Below, one piece after another: positions 63,808 through 64,000 of a stretch of 64,000 bases of DNA. The DNA lies in the NCBI GenBank assembly GCA_029932855.1, contig JAOZPG010000003.1:62001-126000 (forward strand), in the 5' to 3' direction. A program made the translations under genes and the position numbers. Every line of letters starts with the position of its first letter. Within the stretch, counting starts at the first letter, position 1. This DNA is from Bacteroidales bacterium. Lineage in GTDB: Bacteria; Bacteroidota; Bacteroidia; Bacteroidales; VadinHA17. The notes under the pieces were generated by a model. The model made no database searches and was not told the DNA's origin. It saw nothing but the letters and a program-made list of their open reading frames with translations.

Positions 63808-64000
63808 ATGAGAACAATTTTATCCGGACTTTTTCTGTTATTGATAGTCTTGGTTTCATCATGTTCGTGGCAAACAACTACAGATGAGACCGGTTGGAAA
63901 GCTTTATTTAACGGATCAGACCTGGATGGCTGGGTGGTACATGGAACAGAGAAGTGGTATGTGGAGGATGAACTTCTTGTTTGTGAGAGTGGTCCCGATA
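63808..64000 (+). CDS. second DUF1080 lipoprotein, cut by window end (partial)
   Basis: A new frame begins with ATG at 63808 and runs open to the last base. It encodes a lipoprotein signal with lipobox LVSSC, then [20 protein letters not shown] and [12 protein letters not shown], the start of another DUF1080 domain. It is a paralogue of the preceding gene, in the same orientation and 15 bp away, so both are likely cotranscribed. The 3' end lies outside the window. Confidence 0.85.
   Translation, partial: MRTILSGLFLLLIVLVSSCSWQTTTDETGWKALFNGSDLDGWVVHGTEKWYVEDELLVCESGPD

Overview
The window looks like a chromosomal segment of a member of the Bacteroidota, most likely an anaerobic or facultative Bacteroidales/Marinilabiliales-type organism. 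The reasons are: two promoters matching the Bacteroidota pattern TTTG / TAnnTTTG (before dnaN and the HU gene), few Shine-Dalgarno sequences, the gldF-gldG-dnaN-exonuclease gene order, many short lipoprotein and secreted-protein genes, the LytTR regulator, and menaquinone genes of the futalosine type (mqnA and an mqnP-like prenyltransferase). NfnAB-type electron-bifurcating genes and an ATP-type PEP carboxykinase fit an anaerobic, succinate/propionate-style metabolism. No plasmid, prophage or CRISPR signature was seen. Taxonomy is inferred from gene content only.

Layout. 0-4.3 kb (minus): a Glu/Ala-rich lipoprotein, a UbiA-type prenyltransferase, a macrodomain protein and pheT. 4.4-10.7 kb (plus): surE, a small membrane protein, gldF/gldG, dnaN, a DnaQ-like exonuclease and a fumarylacetoacetase-family hydrolase. 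10.8-13.5 kb (minus): a small HTH protein, an NfeD/ClpP-class membrane protease and mqnA. 13.7-16.9 kb (plus): purB and an MsbA-like ABC exporter. 16.9-21.8 kb: a WYL regulator, glycerate 2-kinase, a creatininase-family amidase and a phosphohexomutase. 22.0-26.2 kb: a clan-D glycosidase-like lipoprotein that appears to lack its nucleophile, a class II aldolase and a phosphoglycolate phosphatase-like HAD. 26.2-27.1 kb is the most unusual stretch: a 99-bp tandem repeat array, a 17-bp-terminal-inverted-repeat element, an intact tRNA-Ser(UGA), and tandem copies of its 5' half that have been split by short palindromic insertions.

27.5-34.3 kb (plus): HU, TrmH, a LytTR regulator, a class III aminotransferase, two unknown proteins and htpG. 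34.4-42.3 kb: an unknown membrane protein (minus), then an aspartate aminotransferase translationally coupled to pckA, mltG, a second phosphohexomutase, a glycosyltransferase and a small GldL-like membrane protein. 42.3-46.3 kb (minus): a secreted M20 peptidase and gamma-glutamyltransferase, and a ferritin-like protein. 46.8-49.1 kb: nfnA-nfnB. 49.3-51.9 kb: a tightly overlapping operon of three exported proteins (glycerophosphodiesterase, beta-propeller-like protein, HAD phosphatase). 52.2-55.7 kb: a ribulokinase-family kinase plus L-fucose isomerase. 55.7-57.9 kb (minus): an unknown conserved protein and a polytopic membrane protein. 58.2-59.8 kb: class IV aminotransferase, a small unknown and acylphosphatase. 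59.8-62.8 kb (minus): AmmeMemoRadiSam radical SAM enzyme and a KefB-type antiporter. 63.0-64.0 kb: two adjacent DUF1080 lipoproteins, the second cut by the window end.

Most of the window is housekeeping or ordinary accessory metabolism. I did not find a clear new multi-gene system. The best leads are the palindrome-riddled tRNA-Ser locus, the nucleophile-less glycosidase homologue, the FucI/AraB-type pairing and the exported phosphodiester operon.
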